Translations under genes and position numbers: made by a program | Notes under the pieces: model-generated | Seen by the model: the letters and a program-made list of their open reading frames with translations, nothing else | Told to the model about the DNA's origin: nothing | Databases searched by the model: none | Source of the DNA: Sinorhizobium fredii USDA 257 | GTDB taxonomy: Bacteria > Pseudomonadota > Alphaproteobacteria > Rhizobiales > Rhizobiaceae | NCBI RefSeq assembly: GCF_000265205.3 | Contig: NC_018000.1 | Span: 3,348,001-3,412,000 of the forward strand | Length of the DNA stretch: 64,000 nt | Direction of reading: 5' to 3' | Shown: piece by piece, positions 53,219 through 62,665 of the stretch | How the letters are laid out: the number at the start of each line of letters is the position of its first letter | Numbering within the stretch: position 1 is the first letter of the stretch

Positions 53219-54406
53219 ATGGCGCAGCCAGCCGACATGCGGTTTTACGAGAGCCTGCCGCTCTTCGAAGAGTTCGAAGGCGTGGCCGACGATGCGAATT
53301 ACAGGCCCCTGCCGGAAGGTTGGTCGCTGGCGATTGCCGACATCGTCGATTCGACCGGGGCAATTGCCGACGGGCGATATAAAAGCGTCAACATGGCTGG
53401 CGCCAGCGTGATCTCGGCCCTCATGAACGCGCTGGAGGAAAGAAACCTGCCGTTCGTCTTCGGCGGCGACGGGGCGCTCGCCGTCATACCCGCGGCCTTG
53501 GCGGCAAAGGCGCGCACGGCGCTCGCCGCGGCAAAGACCTGGGTGGCGGAAGAGCTCGGCCTCGAGCTCCGGGCCGCGCTCGTTCCGGTCGCCGACATTC
53601 GCGCCAGAGGTCTGGATATGCGCGTCGCCCGCTTCAAGACGAGCGAAGAGGTTTCCTACGCGATGTTCTCGGGCGGTGGCGCAAGCTGGGCGGAAGCGGA
53701 GATGAAGGCGGGACGCTACCAGATCGACGCCGCAGCGCCGGGGACCAGGCCTGACCTGACCGGACTCTCCTGCCGCTGGAATCCGATCGACTCCCACCAC
53801 GGCGCCATCGTGTCGATCATTGCGGTACCCGGCGAGCGTGGCAACGGACCGGAATTCCAGGCCCTGATCGCCGATATCGTGGCGCTCGCCGAGGGCGAAG
53901 AGCGGGGCGGCCATCCCGTTCCGGAGAACGGTCCCGAGCCTCGCCTTTCGATGCGCGGCGTCACCATGGAATCGCGCGCCATCGCCTCAACGGGCAGACG
54001 CGTGCTGGTCTGGCCATGGATAGCGTTGCAGAGCTTGCTTCTGTTTGTGTGCTTCAAGATCGGGCTCAATATCGGCAGTTTCGACGTCACGCAGTACAAG
54101 CACGATCTCGCCAACAATTCCGACTTCCGCAAGTTCGACGACGGCCTGAAGATGACGATCGATGTCGGCGCCGGCCGGCTGAAGCAGATCGAGGAGCGAT
54201 TGAAGCGGGGCGCTGAAGAGGGCGTTTGCCGCTACGGGCTGCATCGGCAGGATTCCGCCTTGATGACCTGCATCGTCCCGTCCCCGATGAGCCGCGATCA
54301 CATGCATTTCATCGACGGCGCGGCCGGCGGCTACGCCATGGCGGCAAAGAACCTCAAGGAAACGCGTGCAGACGACGGGCCGCAGGCCCGCGCGATCACG
54401 CCTTGA
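53219..54406 (+). CDS. DUF3095 family protein
   Basis: A 395-residue protein with the DUF3095 layout: the N-terminal LPEGWSLAIADIVDSTGAIA resembles a class III cyclase start (Asp and small residues), then NLPFVFGGDGALAVIPAALA, with GGDGA in place of the cyclase second metal Asp region. The C-terminal third has one hydrophobic segment (WPWIALQSLLLFVCFKIGLN). DUF3095 proteins are adenylate-cyclase-like but untested. Context with a real cyclase (56232) and a possible phosphodiesterase suggests nucleotide signalling. The ATG at 53219 lies right after the RIME copy and AGGGGAT. Confidence 0.82.
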   Translation: MAQPADMRFYESLPLFEEFEGVADDANYRPLPEGWSLAIADIVDSTGAIADGRYKSVNMAGASVISALMNALEERNLPFVFGGDGALAVIPAALAAKARTALAAAKTWVAEELGLELRAALVPVADIRARGLDMRVARFKTSEEVSYAMFSGGGASWAEAEMKAGRYQIDAAAPGTRPDLTGLSCRWNPIDSHHGAIVSIIAVPGERGNGPEFQALIADIVALAEGEERGGHPVPENGPEPRLSMRGVTMESRAIASTGRRVLVWPWIALQSLLLFVCFKIGLNIGSFDVTQYKHDLANNSDFRKFDDGLKMTIDVGAGRLKQIEERLKRGAEEGVCRYGLHRQDSALMTCIVPSPMSRDHMHFIDGAAGGYAMAAKNLKETRADDGPQARAITP

Positions 54407-55745
54407 CGATGTGATCGGCTGCCAGGCGGCGGCGTGCGAAGACATTGCGCGTATCGACGATCAGCGGTGCCCAATCGCAAAGTGCGGCGTAATCGACGGC
54501 GTCATGGTCCGTCGCGATGAGCACCGCGTCGAAGCTGCGCACGGTCTTTTCGTCGAATGCGATCGACCGGCGGCCCTTGAGCGCAAGGTGCTCCCGGGTT
54601 GAGGGAATTTCCTCGACATGCGGATCGTAAAACGCCGCCCGGCCGCCGCGTTCCTCGATGAGTTCGATCAGCCTGAGCGAGGGGCTTTCGCGAATGTCCG
54701 GCACGTTCTTCTTGTAGGCGAGGCCCATGACCAGCACGTTCGAGCGGCTGAGCGCCTTGCCCTGTCTCCGGTCAAGCGCCTCGGCAAGCCGCGTCACTAC
54801 ATGGCGTGGCATGGCCGAGTTGATCTCCCCCGCGAGCTCGATGAAACGGGTCGGCAGCTCGTATTCGCGCGACTTCCATGTGAGATAGAAGGGGTCGATG
54901 GGGATGCAATGTCCGCCAAGTCCGGGGCCGGGATAAAACGGCATGTAGCCGAACGGCTTCGTCTTTGCCGCCTCGATGACTTCCCAGACATCGATGCCCA
55001 TTGCCTCGTAGACAACCTTGAGCTCGTTGACGAGGGCGATATTGACCGCCCGGAAGATGTTCTCCGTGAGCTTCACCGCCTCGGCCGTCGCGTTCGAGGA
55101 GACCGGCACGACCGTCTCGACCACGGCGGCGTAGAAGCGTTCCATCAACGCTGCTGCAAGCGGCCCGTCGCCGGCCACGACCTTGGGGATGCTCGCCGTC
55201 TCGAAATTCCGGTTGCCGGGATCCTCCCGCTCCGGTGAAAAGCCGAGGAAGAAGTCCTCGCCCGATTTCAGGCCCGTCTCTTCCAAGATCGAACGGACGA
55301 CACCGTCCGTCGTCCCGGGATAGGTGGTCGACTCGAGAACGACGAGCTGGCCCGGCCGCAGGCAGGCCGCGATCGAGCGGGAGGTCTTTTCCACGAAGGA
55401 AAGGTCGGGGTCGCGATGTCTGGTGAGCGGCGTCGGCACGCAGATGACGATCACGTCGCAACGACCGAGCGCGGCGAAGTCCGTCGTCGAGCGAAAGCGC
55501 CCGGCCGCGGCCTCCCGGCTGAGCGCATCGTCCGAGACGGCTTCGATATAGGAACGGCCGCCGTCGAGCGCGACGATCTTTGCCGGATCGATGTCGAAAC
55601 CGGTGACCGGGAAACCTGAGCGCGCAACCGCGATGGCAAGAGGCAGGCCGACATAGCCCAGGCCGATGACACCGACCCTGGCGGTACGCGCGGAGATCGA
55701 TTCGAGGAGCCTGTCGTGATGAGGGGAGGTCAAGGTCGTTTCCAA
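54396..55745 (-). CDS. Nucleotide-sugar dehydrogenase (WbpA/UDP-HexNAc type)
   Basis: A ~449-residue NAD-dependent four-electron dehydrogenase that oxidises a UDP-sugar C6 to a uronic acid. The NAD site VGVIGLGYVGLPLAIAVARS is followed by CDVIVICVPTPL, VVLESTTYPGTTDGVVRS, TENIFRAVNIALVNELKVVY and the catalytic Cys in GPGLGGHCIPIDPFYLTWKS. The third domain reads VLVMGLAYKKNVPDIRESPS. The GHCIPIDP form points to the UDP-N-acetyl-hexosamine branch rather than UDP-glucose. The start is uncertain: TTG codons at 55743-55745 or 55731-55733 suit the domain edge, and the frame is open to 55823. Converges on DUF3095 with an 11-base overlap. Confidence 0.9.
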   Translation of the reverse strand: METTLTSPHHDRLLESISARTARVGVIGLGYVGLPLAIAVARSGFPVTGFDIDPAKIVALDGGRSYIEAVSDDALSREAAAGRFRSTTDFAALGRCDVIVICVPTPLTRHRDPDLSFVEKTSRSIAACLRPGQLVVLESTTYPGTTDGVVRSILEETGLKSGEDFFLGFSPEREDPGNRNFETASIPKVVAGDGPLAAALMERFYAAVVETVVPVSSNATAEAVKLTENIFRAVNIALVNELKVVYEAMGIDVWEVIEAAKTKPFGYMPFYPGPGLGGHCIPIDPFYLTWKSREYELPTRFIELAGEINSAMPRHVVTRLAEALDRRQGKALSRSNVLVMGLAYKKNVPDIRESPSLRLIELIEERGGRAAFYDPHVEEIPSTREHLALKGRRSIAFDEKTVRSFDAVLIATDHDAVDYAALCDWAPLIVDTRNVFARRRLAADHIVKA

Positions 55746-55839
55746 ATTTGTTGGCGAACAAGCCGTTTTGCGGCGGGCGGCCCGCGAGTTGGTTCCGTTT
55801 TGTTGGCGAGAAAGCGGCGCCAAGTCAAGCGCTGGCCTA

Positions 55840-55942
55840 CAGCCGTGCGTCGCTTCAGACGTAAAAAGCGCGCAGTAGCCCTTCGAATTGATGCATGCTT
55901 TTATCCATAAATCGGCTGCGACTTAACGGCACATGCAGGAGC
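55840..55942 (+). repeat. RIME1-like double-palindrome repeat
   Basis: First palindrome CGTGCGTCGCTTCAGACGTAAAA is imperfect; the second, ATCCATAAATCGGCTGCGACTTAACGGC, has lost several pairs. The frame GCGCAGTAGCCC and CATGCAGGAG is kept. A moderately decayed copy. Confidence 0.65.
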
Positions 55943-56005
55943 GTCCGTCGATAACCCCGACAATTAGAGGGTGTAAACGGATGGTCCCTTCCGTGTAGGA
56001 TTCAC

Positions 56006-56023
56006 TCACGATTTAAATTGTGA
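56006..56023. promoter_or_regulatory. 18-base palindrome, possible regulator-binding site
   Basis: TCACGATTTAAATTGTGA is symmetric except for one central-arm pair (TCAC-x-ATTTAAAT-x-GTGA). It lies 209 bases before the cyclase start and could bind a dimeric regulator, but it does not match a motif I know and may only be chance in an AT-rich stretch. Confidence 0.3.
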
Positions 56024-56231
56024 ACCCTCTCTGGAAATCGGGCTCGGCGGTGAATATCTGCAAGACAGAATCGTGGCGATCCGATCGCTGCGCGCTGCCG
56101 CCGTCAGATGCGGCCGGAGCCTTTCTTTACTGACGGGTGCCACACAGCCAATGCTGCCGGGCAGGCGATCTAGGTCGCCGGTGCACGGGAGTGCTGTTGG
56201 CATCGGCCGTCGCGACAAATGAGGACGTGGA

Positions 56232-57581
56232 ATGAGTACGATCAACGACAAAGTTTCCGAAATCCTCCTGGACAAGGTCGCGGATTGGCTGATGCGGACG
56301 TCCCTCAGCGACGAATCGCTCGAGACGATTGTGCGGGGCTTCTGCGAGCGCCTGGCGGCGGCCGGCCTGCCTCTCATGCGCGTCCACCTGTCCTTTTCGA
56401 TGCTTCATCCGCTTTACGACGCGCTCGGCTTCACCTGGTGGCGCGGCCGGGGCGTCGAGGTGAGCGGACTTCGCCACGAGGAATTGGCGCTCAATCCCGA
56501 TCGTTTTCTCCGCAGCCCCTATTACTATCTGCTCAGCAACAACCTCGACCACGTGCGGCGACGCATCGATCCGGCGCGGCCTTCGGAGTTCCCGATCTTC
56601 GACGAACTCAGGGAACAGGGGGCGACCGACTATATCGCCTTCATGCAGCCGCTCGGCGCCGTCTCCGAGCATGGTATGGTCGGCTCCTGGACGACGGATC
56701 GTCACGGCGGTTTCAGCGACGACGTCATCGCCGCGTTGCTGAGGCTGCAGAACCATCTGGCGATTGCGGCCAAGGTCGCCGTGCTCGGCAAGCTCGCCGA
56801 CAACATGTTGACCACCTATCTCGGCGCCAATGCCGGGCGACGGGTCCTCAGCGGCCAGGTCCGCCGGGGCGATGGCGAGACGGTTCGCGCTGTCCTCGTC
56901 ATGGCCGACATGCGCGACTCGACCGTTCTTGCGGAAAGGGAGGGCCGGCAAGCCTATATCGAAACCCTGAACGGCTTCTTCGACGCGATCGCGACGCCGT
57001 TCAACCGCCATGGCGGGCAGATCCTGAGCTTCGTCGGCGATGGGTTCATCGCCGTCTATCCCTGCGGCCGGCACAAGGAACCTTCGGAACTGGCAAGCCG
57101 TGAGGCCTTCGCTGCCGTGGGCACGGCACGCGCCCGCGTCGCCGCCCTCAACGCCGAACGGAAAAGGCAGGGTCGCGAACCGATCGGCTATGGGGTCGGC
57201 CTCCACATAGGCAACGTCATGTTCGGCAATGTCGGACTGCGGGACCGGCTGACCTTCTCGGTTTTCGGCTCCGCCGTGAACGAGGTTCAGCGGCTGCAGA
57301 ACCTGACGAAGAAATACGGCCACAACGTTGTTGCGAGCGAAGCTTTCGTCAATTATTGCGGCGGCGATTGGCTGACGCTCGGACAGGAGAGATTGCGCGG
57401 GGTGCGCCAGAAGTTCACCGTGCTCTATCCCAAGGACGCTGCCCTGGCCGCGATTGCGCAGGAACGCGCCGAGGATCAGACGGAGGATGGACTTTCCGAA
57501 GCGGAGCATGTCATGCTTCTCTATCGCAACAAGATCGGGCCGCCGGGGCCGCGCGGCCTGATCGACAAGATGCTGCAATGA
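56232..57581 (+). CDS. Class III adenylate/guanylate cyclase
   Basis: A 449-residue soluble cyclase of the kind numerous in Sinorhizobium. Residues ~1-200 form an N-terminal sensory or regulatory part (FSMLHPLYDALGFTWWRGRG, QPLGAVSEHGMVGSW). The catalytic domain from ~215 has the first metal Asp in AVLVMADMRDSTVLAEREGR, the second in ILSFVGDGFIAVYPCG, GLHIGNVMFGNVG and the transition-state Asn/Arg in FGSAVNEVQRLQNLTKK. All key residues are present, so it should be active. The gene ends seven bases before the lyase gene, so the two share a transcript. Function of the cyclic nucleotide in EPS control is a guess. Confidence 0.92.
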   Translation: MSTINDKVSEILLDKVADWLMRTSLSDESLETIVRGFCERLAAAGLPLMRVHLSFSMLHPLYDALGFTWWRGRGVEVSGLRHEELALNPDRFLRSPYYYLLSNNLDHVRRRIDPARPSEFPIFDELREQGATDYIAFMQPLGAVSEHGMVGSWTTDRHGGFSDDVIAALLRLQNHLAIAAKVAVLGKLADNMLTTYLGANAGRRVLSGQVRRGDGETVRAVLVMADMRDSTVLAEREGRQAYIETLNGFFDAIATPFNRHGGQILSFVGDGFIAVYPCGRHKEPSELASREAFAAVGTARARVAALNAERKRQGREPIGYGVGLHIGNVMFGNVGLRDRLTFSVFGSAVNEVQRLQNLTKKYGHNVVASEAFVNYCGGDWLTLGQERLRGVRQKFTVLYPKDAALAAIAQERAEDQTEDGLSEAEHVMLLYRNKIGPPGPRGLIDKMLQ

Positions 57582-57588
57582 GGGATCT

Positions 57589-58560
57589 ATGTTTCGCGTA
57601 AGTTTGCTGGCCGCCACACTTCTCGTACCGAGCACCGCAAATGCTCAAGCACTGCAGCAACAACAACCGCCTCCGGAGCAGAAACTGGTCGACGGTTTCG
57701 AAGGTAAGGACTTTGCCCCGGAAGGCGGCCTCTATTATCGCGAGAATTTCGAGCAGAGCGCCGGTACCGTCGAGTTTCAGGAAACGGTCAAACGGACGGG
57801 AAATGGCGGGCTGAAGCTCAGCGTCGTGCCGCATTGCCCGACATTGAACGACGGCTGCAGCGAGCGGGCGGAAATCTGGGAAAAGACGGCCCTTCGCGTC
57901 CCCTATGACCAGGGCGTCTGGTACGGCTTTGCCGTCAAGTTTGAGGACCCCATTCCGAGAGGGAACCATCGTTACCTGATCGCGCAATGGAAGCGCGAGA
58001 TCGTTCCTGGCGCCGACGGGGATTTCAGCCCGTTCCTGGCGCTGCGCATGGATCTCGGAAAGCTCTTCGCCACGGTTGAGACCAATTATCAGCCGCCGAC
58101 TTCCACGGGACCGGAGGGCACGCCGGCCCGCTGCGGCCCGGGGGAGGTGCCTGCCTGGGGCCGGCCCGACGTCAACCAGGTGCGCATCCTGGTTGCCACG
58201 GATCCAAACTGGACGACGCAGAACGGCAGCCTTTTCAATTCCTGCACGAAGGCGGTGACGGTCACCAATCACGGCAATCCGCTCCCCGAGCCGAATTCCG
58301 GCTGGATCGATTTCGCGATCTTCACCAAGCCCGGGCCGGACGGATCGGGGCACATAGAGCTGTTTGCCAATGGTAAGCCGATCATAACGGTCAAGGGCCA
58401 TATCGGCCACGCCGACAAGGGCCTGGGAGAGAACCAATATTTCAAGTTCGGTCCCTATCGCGCGGCCGACACGACTGACTGGACGCTCTATTACGACGAC
58501 TTCCGCCGTTCATCGCGCTGTGCCGATGTTCTGACGGACGGCGTTTGTCCCTTTCCGTGA
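57589..58560 (+). CDS. Secreted polysaccharide lyase (PL20/heparin-lyase I-like)
   Basis: A 323-residue protein with a signal peptide (VSLLAATLLVPSTANAQ) and a Gln/Pro linker, then a beta-jelly-roll lyase domain: NGGLKLSVVPHC, CSERAEIWEKTALRVPYDQG VWYGFAVKFED, NHRYLIAQWKREIVPG, and the ending ADTTDWTLYYDDFRRSSRC. The pattern matches the 'polysaccharide lyase' family (Polysacc_lyase, heparin/alginate lyase-like). GAGGGA stands before the ATG. Being coupled to the cyclase gene and near EPS genes, it may trim the organism's own EPS. Catalytic residues not assigned. Confidence 0.85.
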   Translation: MFRVSLLAATLLVPSTANAQALQQQQPPPEQKLVDGFEGKDFAPEGGLYYRENFEQSAGTVEFQETVKRTGNGGLKLSVVPHCPTLNDGCSERAEIWEKTALRVPYDQGVWYGFAVKFEDPIPRGNHRYLIAQWKREIVPGADGDFSPFLALRMDLGKLFATVETNYQPPTSTGPEGTPARCGPGEVPAWGRPDVNQVRILVATDPNWTTQNGSLFNSCTKAVTVTNHGNPLPEPNSGWIDFAIFTKPGPDGSGHIELFANGKPIITVKGHIGHADKGLGENQYFKFGPYRAADTTDWTLYYDDFRRSSRCADVLTDGVCPFP

Positions 58561-58591
58561 GGTCCGGCCACCTCTTCCGAACCCCTCCACG

Positions 58592-58702
58592 CACGACTGC
58601 ATGCATCCTTAAATCGGCGCCGATGTAAGGATGAGAACATGCAGCGATCTCAAGTCCTACAAGTGACCTTTGTGCGTCTGAAAAGACGCAAGGCGCTGTA
58701 GC
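58592..58702 (-). repeat. RIME1-like repeat, inverted copy
   Basis: Read on the minus strand, the order is CTACAGCGCCTTGCGTCTTT and CAGACGCACAAAGG, then GCTGCATG and a palindrome with CCTTACATCGGCGCCGATTT AAGG, then CATGCAG. It carries an extra ~15-base insert between the two palindromes relative to the other copies. Confidence 0.65.
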
Positions 58703-58763
58703 CGGGTGGCCTGCTGGACAGCCTGCGGAAGCTAAGCTACTGTTTCGACGGTGGCGGACGCTA

Positions 58764-58850
58764 CAGCGCCGCGGGGTTCGTCAAGGTCGCTGTGACACTT
58801 GAAATTGCTGCGTAATATCCCCGCCGGACGGCAGGGAGTCATGCAGGAGG
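58764..58850 (+). repeat. Divergent RIME-like repeat
   Basis: CAGCGCCG, AAGGTCGCTGT, ACACTTGAAATTGCTGC and ATGCAGGAGG keep the skeleton of the family, but the second palindrome is replaced by an unrelated inverted repeat, CCGCCGGACGGCAGG. With the inverted copy at 58592 it forms a head-to-head pair in front of the ABC operon. The final AGGAGG acts as a ribosome-binding site for the leader frame. Confidence 0.5.
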
Positions 58851-58854
58851 GATA

Positions 58855-58905
58855 ATGAGGGTAGTGTGTTGCAATGACTTCAGCAGCGGACCTATTAAGG
58901 GTTGA
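58855..58905 (+). CDS. Possible 16-residue leader peptide
   Basis: An open frame [16 protein letters not shown] follows AGGAGGGATA with ideal spacing, better than the one ahead of the ABC gene start at 58874, which it overlaps in another frame. It could couple translation of the operon or be a chance frame. The peptide itself has no recognised feature. Confidence 0.3.
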   Translation: MRVVCCNDFSSGPIKG

Positions 58906-60766
58906 GGGTCTGCGGATCACATTCTCCGTGCTTGGCGGCCAAGTGGAGGCCGTCCGGGGAGCGAACTTCAGGATTTTACCGGGTAAGGTGACGGCACTCG
59001 TCGGCGAATCCGGGTCGGGCAAGTCGGCGATCAGCCAGGCGGTGATGGGCATCCTGCCGAGCGTCGCGAAGGTGAGTGGCCGGGTCCTGTTCAACGACAC
59101 GGCGGCCGGAGAAAAATCGGTCGATCTGCTCTCGCTCGAAACCGACGGGGGCGAGATCCAGGAAATCCGCGGTGCGCGGATCAGCAAGATCTTTCAGGAG
59201 CCCATGACTTCACTGTCGCCGCTCCACACGATCGGCAACCAGATTTCCGAAGTGCTGCAGATCCATACGGACGCGGACAAGGCGGAGCGCAGGGCACGAA
59301 CCGAGGAGCTTCTGGGCGATGTCGGCTTTGCCAATCCGAAGCGGGCCTATGACATGTACCCCTTCGAGCTTTCCGGCGGCATGCGGCAGCGGGCGATGAT
59401 CGCCATGGCGCTGATCTGCCGTCCGGCGCTGCTGATCGCCGACGAGCCGACGACAGCGCTCGACGTGACGGTGCAGGCGCAAATTCTGCAGTTGCTGCGC
59501 GAGCTTCAGTCCAAGCTCAACATGGCCATGCTGCTGATCACGCATGACCTTGGCGTCGTCGCCAACATGGCCGATGAGGTCGTCGTCATCTATCACGGCG
59601 ATATCGTCGAGGCGGGGCCGGTCGACGCGATCTTCCGCAATCCGCAGCATCCCTATCTCAAAGGGCTGATGGCGGCCGTGCCGCATTTCGACATGAAGCC
59701 GGGCGAAAGGCTGAAGGCGCTTCGCGAAGTGCCGGTCAAGGCTGGGACGCTTCTCGGACGCCAGGGAGCCACGAAAGCCACCGGACCGGACGTCCTCGTC
59801 TCGGTTCGTAATCTGTGCAAGACGTACTCGACGCGTGCATCGGGTTGGTTCGGCAGCGGCAGCGCGTCGCGTCATCGTGCCGTTGACGATGTCAGCTTCG
59901 ACGTCCGCCGCGGCGAATGCCTGGGGCTGGTCGGCGAGAGCGGCTGTGGCAAAACGACCGTCAGCAAGATCCTGATGCGCGCGGTGACGCCGGATCAGGG
60001 TTCGGTCACCTTCGACGACGGGGAGGGCGCCGTCGACGTCCTGAAGCTCGATGGCGCCGAACTCAAGGCGCTCCGCGCCAAGATCCAGATGGTCTTCCAG
60101 GATCCGGTCTCGTCGCTTTCGCCGCGCATGACGGTGAAGAACATTCTCAGCGAGCCGCTCGAGATCCACGGGCGGGGCAACACGAAATCGCGAGTCGAAA
60201 CCGTCCGTTCCCTGTTGCAGGCGGTCGGCCTCGACCAGCGCTTCATCAATCGCTATCCGCACAGCTTCTCCGGCGGTCAGAGGCAGCGCATCGGGATCGC
60301 TCGGGCGCTCGCGCTCGTTCCGCAGCTCTTGATCTGCGACGAGCCCGTTTCGGCTCTCGACGTCTCCGTCCAGGCCCAGATCCTCAACCTTCTCAAGGAT
60401 CTCCAGAAAGAACTCGGCCTGACGATGCTGTTCATCTCGCACAATCTCGCGGTGGTTGACTACATGGCCGAACGGATCGCCGTCATGTGCGCGGGGCGGA
60501 TCGTCGAGCTCGCACCGCGCGAGGTGCTGATGCGCAATCCGGTTCATCCCTATACGAAATCGCTGCTGGCAGCCGTGCCCTATCCCGATCTGGATCGGAA
60601 GCTCGACTTCGACTCGCTCCAGGCGAGCGGGGGCTCGGACCAGCGTCAATGGGGAGCGCAATTCTCGGACGGCGGCGAGGAGAACGCTCTCTTTCCGGCT
60701 GATCTTGGCGGGGGCCATTATGTGCTCGCCAGGAAAACGGCAGATGCAAGGGAGTTACGACCGTGA
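58874..60766 (+). CDS. Dipeptide/oligopeptide ABC transporter, fused double ATPase
   Basis: A 630-residue cytoplasmic protein with two ABC ATPase domains in tandem, equal to DppD and DppF fused. First domain: Walker [18 protein letters not shown], signature [15 protein letters not shown], Walker [14 protein letters not shown]. Second domain: [52 protein letters not shown]-terminal oligopeptide-transport family extensions follow each ([37 protein letters not shown]). It energises the permeases downstream. Starts at ATG 58874 with poor spacing to GAGGG. Overlaps the next gene by GTGA. Confidence 0.95.
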   Translation: MTSAADLLRVEGLRITFSVLGGQVEAVRGANFRILPGKVTALVGESGSGKSAISQAVMGILPSVAKVSGRVLFNDTAAGEKSVDLLSLETDGGEIQEIRGARISKIFQEPMTSLSPLHTIGNQISEVLQIHTDADKAERRARTEELLGDVGFANPKRAYDMYPFELSGGMRQRAMIAMALICRPALLIADEPTTALDVTVQAQILQLLRELQSKLNMAMLLITHDLGVVANMADEVVVIYHGDIVEAGPVDAIFRNPQHPYLKGLMAAVPHFDMKPGERLKALREVPVKAGTLLGRQGATKATGPDVLVSVRNLCKTYSTRASGWFGSGSASRHRAVDDVSFDVRRGECLGLVGESGCGKTTVSKILMRAVTPDQGSVTFDDGEGAVDVLKLDGAELKALRAKIQMVFQDPVSSLSPRMTVKNILSEPLEIHGRGNTKSRVETVRSLLQAVGLDQRFINRYPHSFSGGQRQRIGIARALALVPQLLICDEPVSALDVSVQAQILNLLKDLQKELGLTMLFISHNLAVVDYMAERIAVMCAGRIVELAPREVLMRNPVHPYTKSLLAAVPYPDLDRKLDFDSLQASGGSDQRQWGAQFSDGGEENALFPADLGGGHYVLARKTADARELRP

Positions 60767-62664
60767 TTACCCGAAGAACAGCGCTTGCCATCCTCGCTTC
60801 AACTGCTCTGCCGAAGGTCTTGCTCGCCGCCGCGGGCGGGGTCGACGCCTTGGCGCCGCTTGTCGCAGAAGGCAAGCTTCCGCCGCTCGGCGAGCGACTG
60901 CCGAAAACGCCGCGGGTGATCAACGTCGCGGCGATGGGGAGACAAGCCGGCCGGCACGGCGGGACGATCCGCAGCCTGATCGGCAGCGCCAAGGACATCC
61001 GCCTGATGACGATCTACGGCTATGCCCGGCTGGTCGGCTATGACGAGGCGCTCAATCTCCACCCGGACGTCCTGGAACGCTACGAGGCGGTCGAGGACCG
61101 GATCTTCACCTTCCACCTGCGCGAGGGGCACAAGTGGTCGGACGGCACGCCGCTGACGGCCGAGGACTTCCGCTACTGCTTCGAGGACGTACTGCTCAAC
61201 GAGGACCTCTCGCCAGCGGGCCTGCCGACGGCGATGGTCATGGACGGCAAGGCGGCGAAGTTCGAGATCCTCGACGAGCGCACGCTGCGCTATTCGTGGC
61301 CGATGCCTAATCCGGACTTCCTGCAGAAGCTGGCAGCGCCGCAGCCGCTGGTTCTCGCCATGCCGTCGGCCTATCTCAAGCAGTTCCACAAGAAATACCA
61401 GGAAGAGGACAAGCTGAAGGGGCTGATGAAGGAGGAGAGGGTCAAGAAATGGCACCAGCTCCACCAGCGCATGGCGCGTTCCTATCGCCCGGAAAACCCG
61501 GACCTTCCCACCCTCGATCCATGGCGCAACACCACGCCGCTGCCGGCCGAACAGTTCATCTTCGAGCGCAATCCGTTCTTCCACCGCGTCGACGAAAACG
61601 GCCTGCAACTGCCTTATATCGACAAATTCGTATTGAGCGTCAGTTCGTCGGCGCTCATTCCGGCTAAGGCCGGCACGGGCGAAAGCGACTTGCAGGCGGT
61701 AGGCATCGACTTCGTCGACTATACCTACCTGAAGGATGCCGAGAAGCGTTATCCCGTGAAGGTCAAATTGTGGAAGAAGACCTCCGGCTCCCGCCTGGCC
61801 CTGCTTCCCAACCTCAATTGCGCCGATCCGGTCTGGCGGCCGCTCTTGAGAGACGTGCGGGTCCGCCGGGCCCTGTCGCTCGCGATAGATCGGCGCGAGA
61901 TCAACATGGCGGTTTTCTACGGGCTGACGAAGGAGAGCGCCGACACGGTCCTGCCGGACAGCCCGCTGTTTCGTCCAGAGTTCGCGAGTGCCTGGGTCGC
62001 CCATGATCCGGAGCAGGCCAACGCCCTGCTCGATCAAGCCGGCCTTGCCAAACGCGACAGCGACGGCATCCGCATCCTGCCCGATGGCCGCAGGGCGCAG
62101 ATCGTCGTCGAAAGCCCCGGCGAAAGCACGCTCGATACGGATGTGCTGCAGCTGATCACCGACTACTGGCAGAAGGTGGGCATTTCGCTCTTCATTCGTA
62201 CCTCGCAGCGCGACACATTCCGCAGTCGGGCAGTCGGCGGCGAGATCACTATGTCCATGTGGTTCGGCATCGACAACGGCGTGCCGACGGCGGACATGAA
62301 CCCGGGTCAACTCGCCCCGACCGCCGATGACCAGTTGCAATGGCCGGTCTGGGGCCTGAACTATATTTCGCACGGCGAAATGGGCGAGGCACCCGACCTG
62401 GAGCCGGTCGTCGAGCTTCTCGACCTGCTCAAGCGCTGGCGGCATTCCGCAGACGATGCCGAGCGGGCCGACATATGGCGGCAGATGCTGTCCATCTATA
62501 CGGACCAGGTCTTCTCGATCGGCCTCGTCAACGGTTCATTTCAGCCGATCCTCGTGACGACCAAGCTGCGCAACCTGCCTGAGGAGGCGCTTTGGGGCTT
62601 CGACCCGACGAGTTACTTCGGTGCCTACAAGCCGGATACGTTCTGGCTGCAACAGGATAGCTGA
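60763..62664 (+). CDS. ABC transporter substrate-binding protein (SBP_bac_5)
   Basis: A 633-residue periplasmic binding protein, the family 5 (peptide/nickel/opine) type. The start is GTG at 60763, which overlaps the ATPase stop. The signal reads [26 protein letters not shown] and has paired Arg, so export may be by Tat. Typical phrases: [49 protein letters not shown] and [20 protein letters not shown]. Longer than most by ~100 residues. Transported solute unknown. Confidence 0.93.
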   Translation: MITRRTALAILASTALPKVLLAAAGGVDALAPLVAEGKLPPLGERLPKTPRVINVAAMGRQAGRHGGTIRSLIGSAKDIRLMTIYGYARLVGYDEALNLHPDVLERYEAVEDRIFTFHLREGHKWSDGTPLTAEDFRYCFEDVLLNEDLSPAGLPTAMVMDGKAAKFEILDERTLRYSWPMPNPDFLQKLAAPQPLVLAMPSAYLKQFHKKYQEEDKLKGLMKEERVKKWHQLHQRMARSYRPENPDLPTLDPWRNTTPLPAEQFIFERNPFFHRVDENGLQLPYIDKFVLSVSSSALIPAKAGTGESDLQAVGIDFVDYTYLKDAEKRYPVKVKLWKKTSGSRLALLPNLNCADPVWRPLLRDVRVRRALSLAIDRREINMAVFYGLTKESADTVLPDSPLFRPEFASAWVAHDPEQANALLDQAGLAKRDSDGIRILPDGRRAQIVVESPGESTLDTDVLQLITDYWQKVGISLFIRTSQRDTFRSRAVGGEITMSMWFGIDNGVPTADMNPGQLAPTADDQLQWPVWGLNYISHGEMGEAPDLEPVVELLDLLKRWRHSADDAERADIWRQMLSIYTDQVFSIGLVNGSFQPILVTTKLRNLPEEALWGFDPTSYFGAYKPDTFWLQQDS

Positions 62665-62665
62665 G

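Larger units (their letters stand above)
55746..56231. other. Intergenic region before the cyclase gene
   Basis: This stretch holds a RIME-like repeat (55840-55942) and an 18-base palindrome (56006-56023), with the putative cyclase promoter further right. No gene frame is convincing. Confidence 0.4.

Noticed and set aside
56127..57635. 502-codon minus-strand frame across the cyclase gene
   Set aside because: Antisense shadow of the cyclase, which has all catalytic motifs; no promoter or ribosome-binding site.
60799..62445. 548-codon minus-strand frame across the binding-protein gene
   Set aside because: Composition is a reverse-strand shadow; the plus-strand gene is complete and in an overlapping operon.
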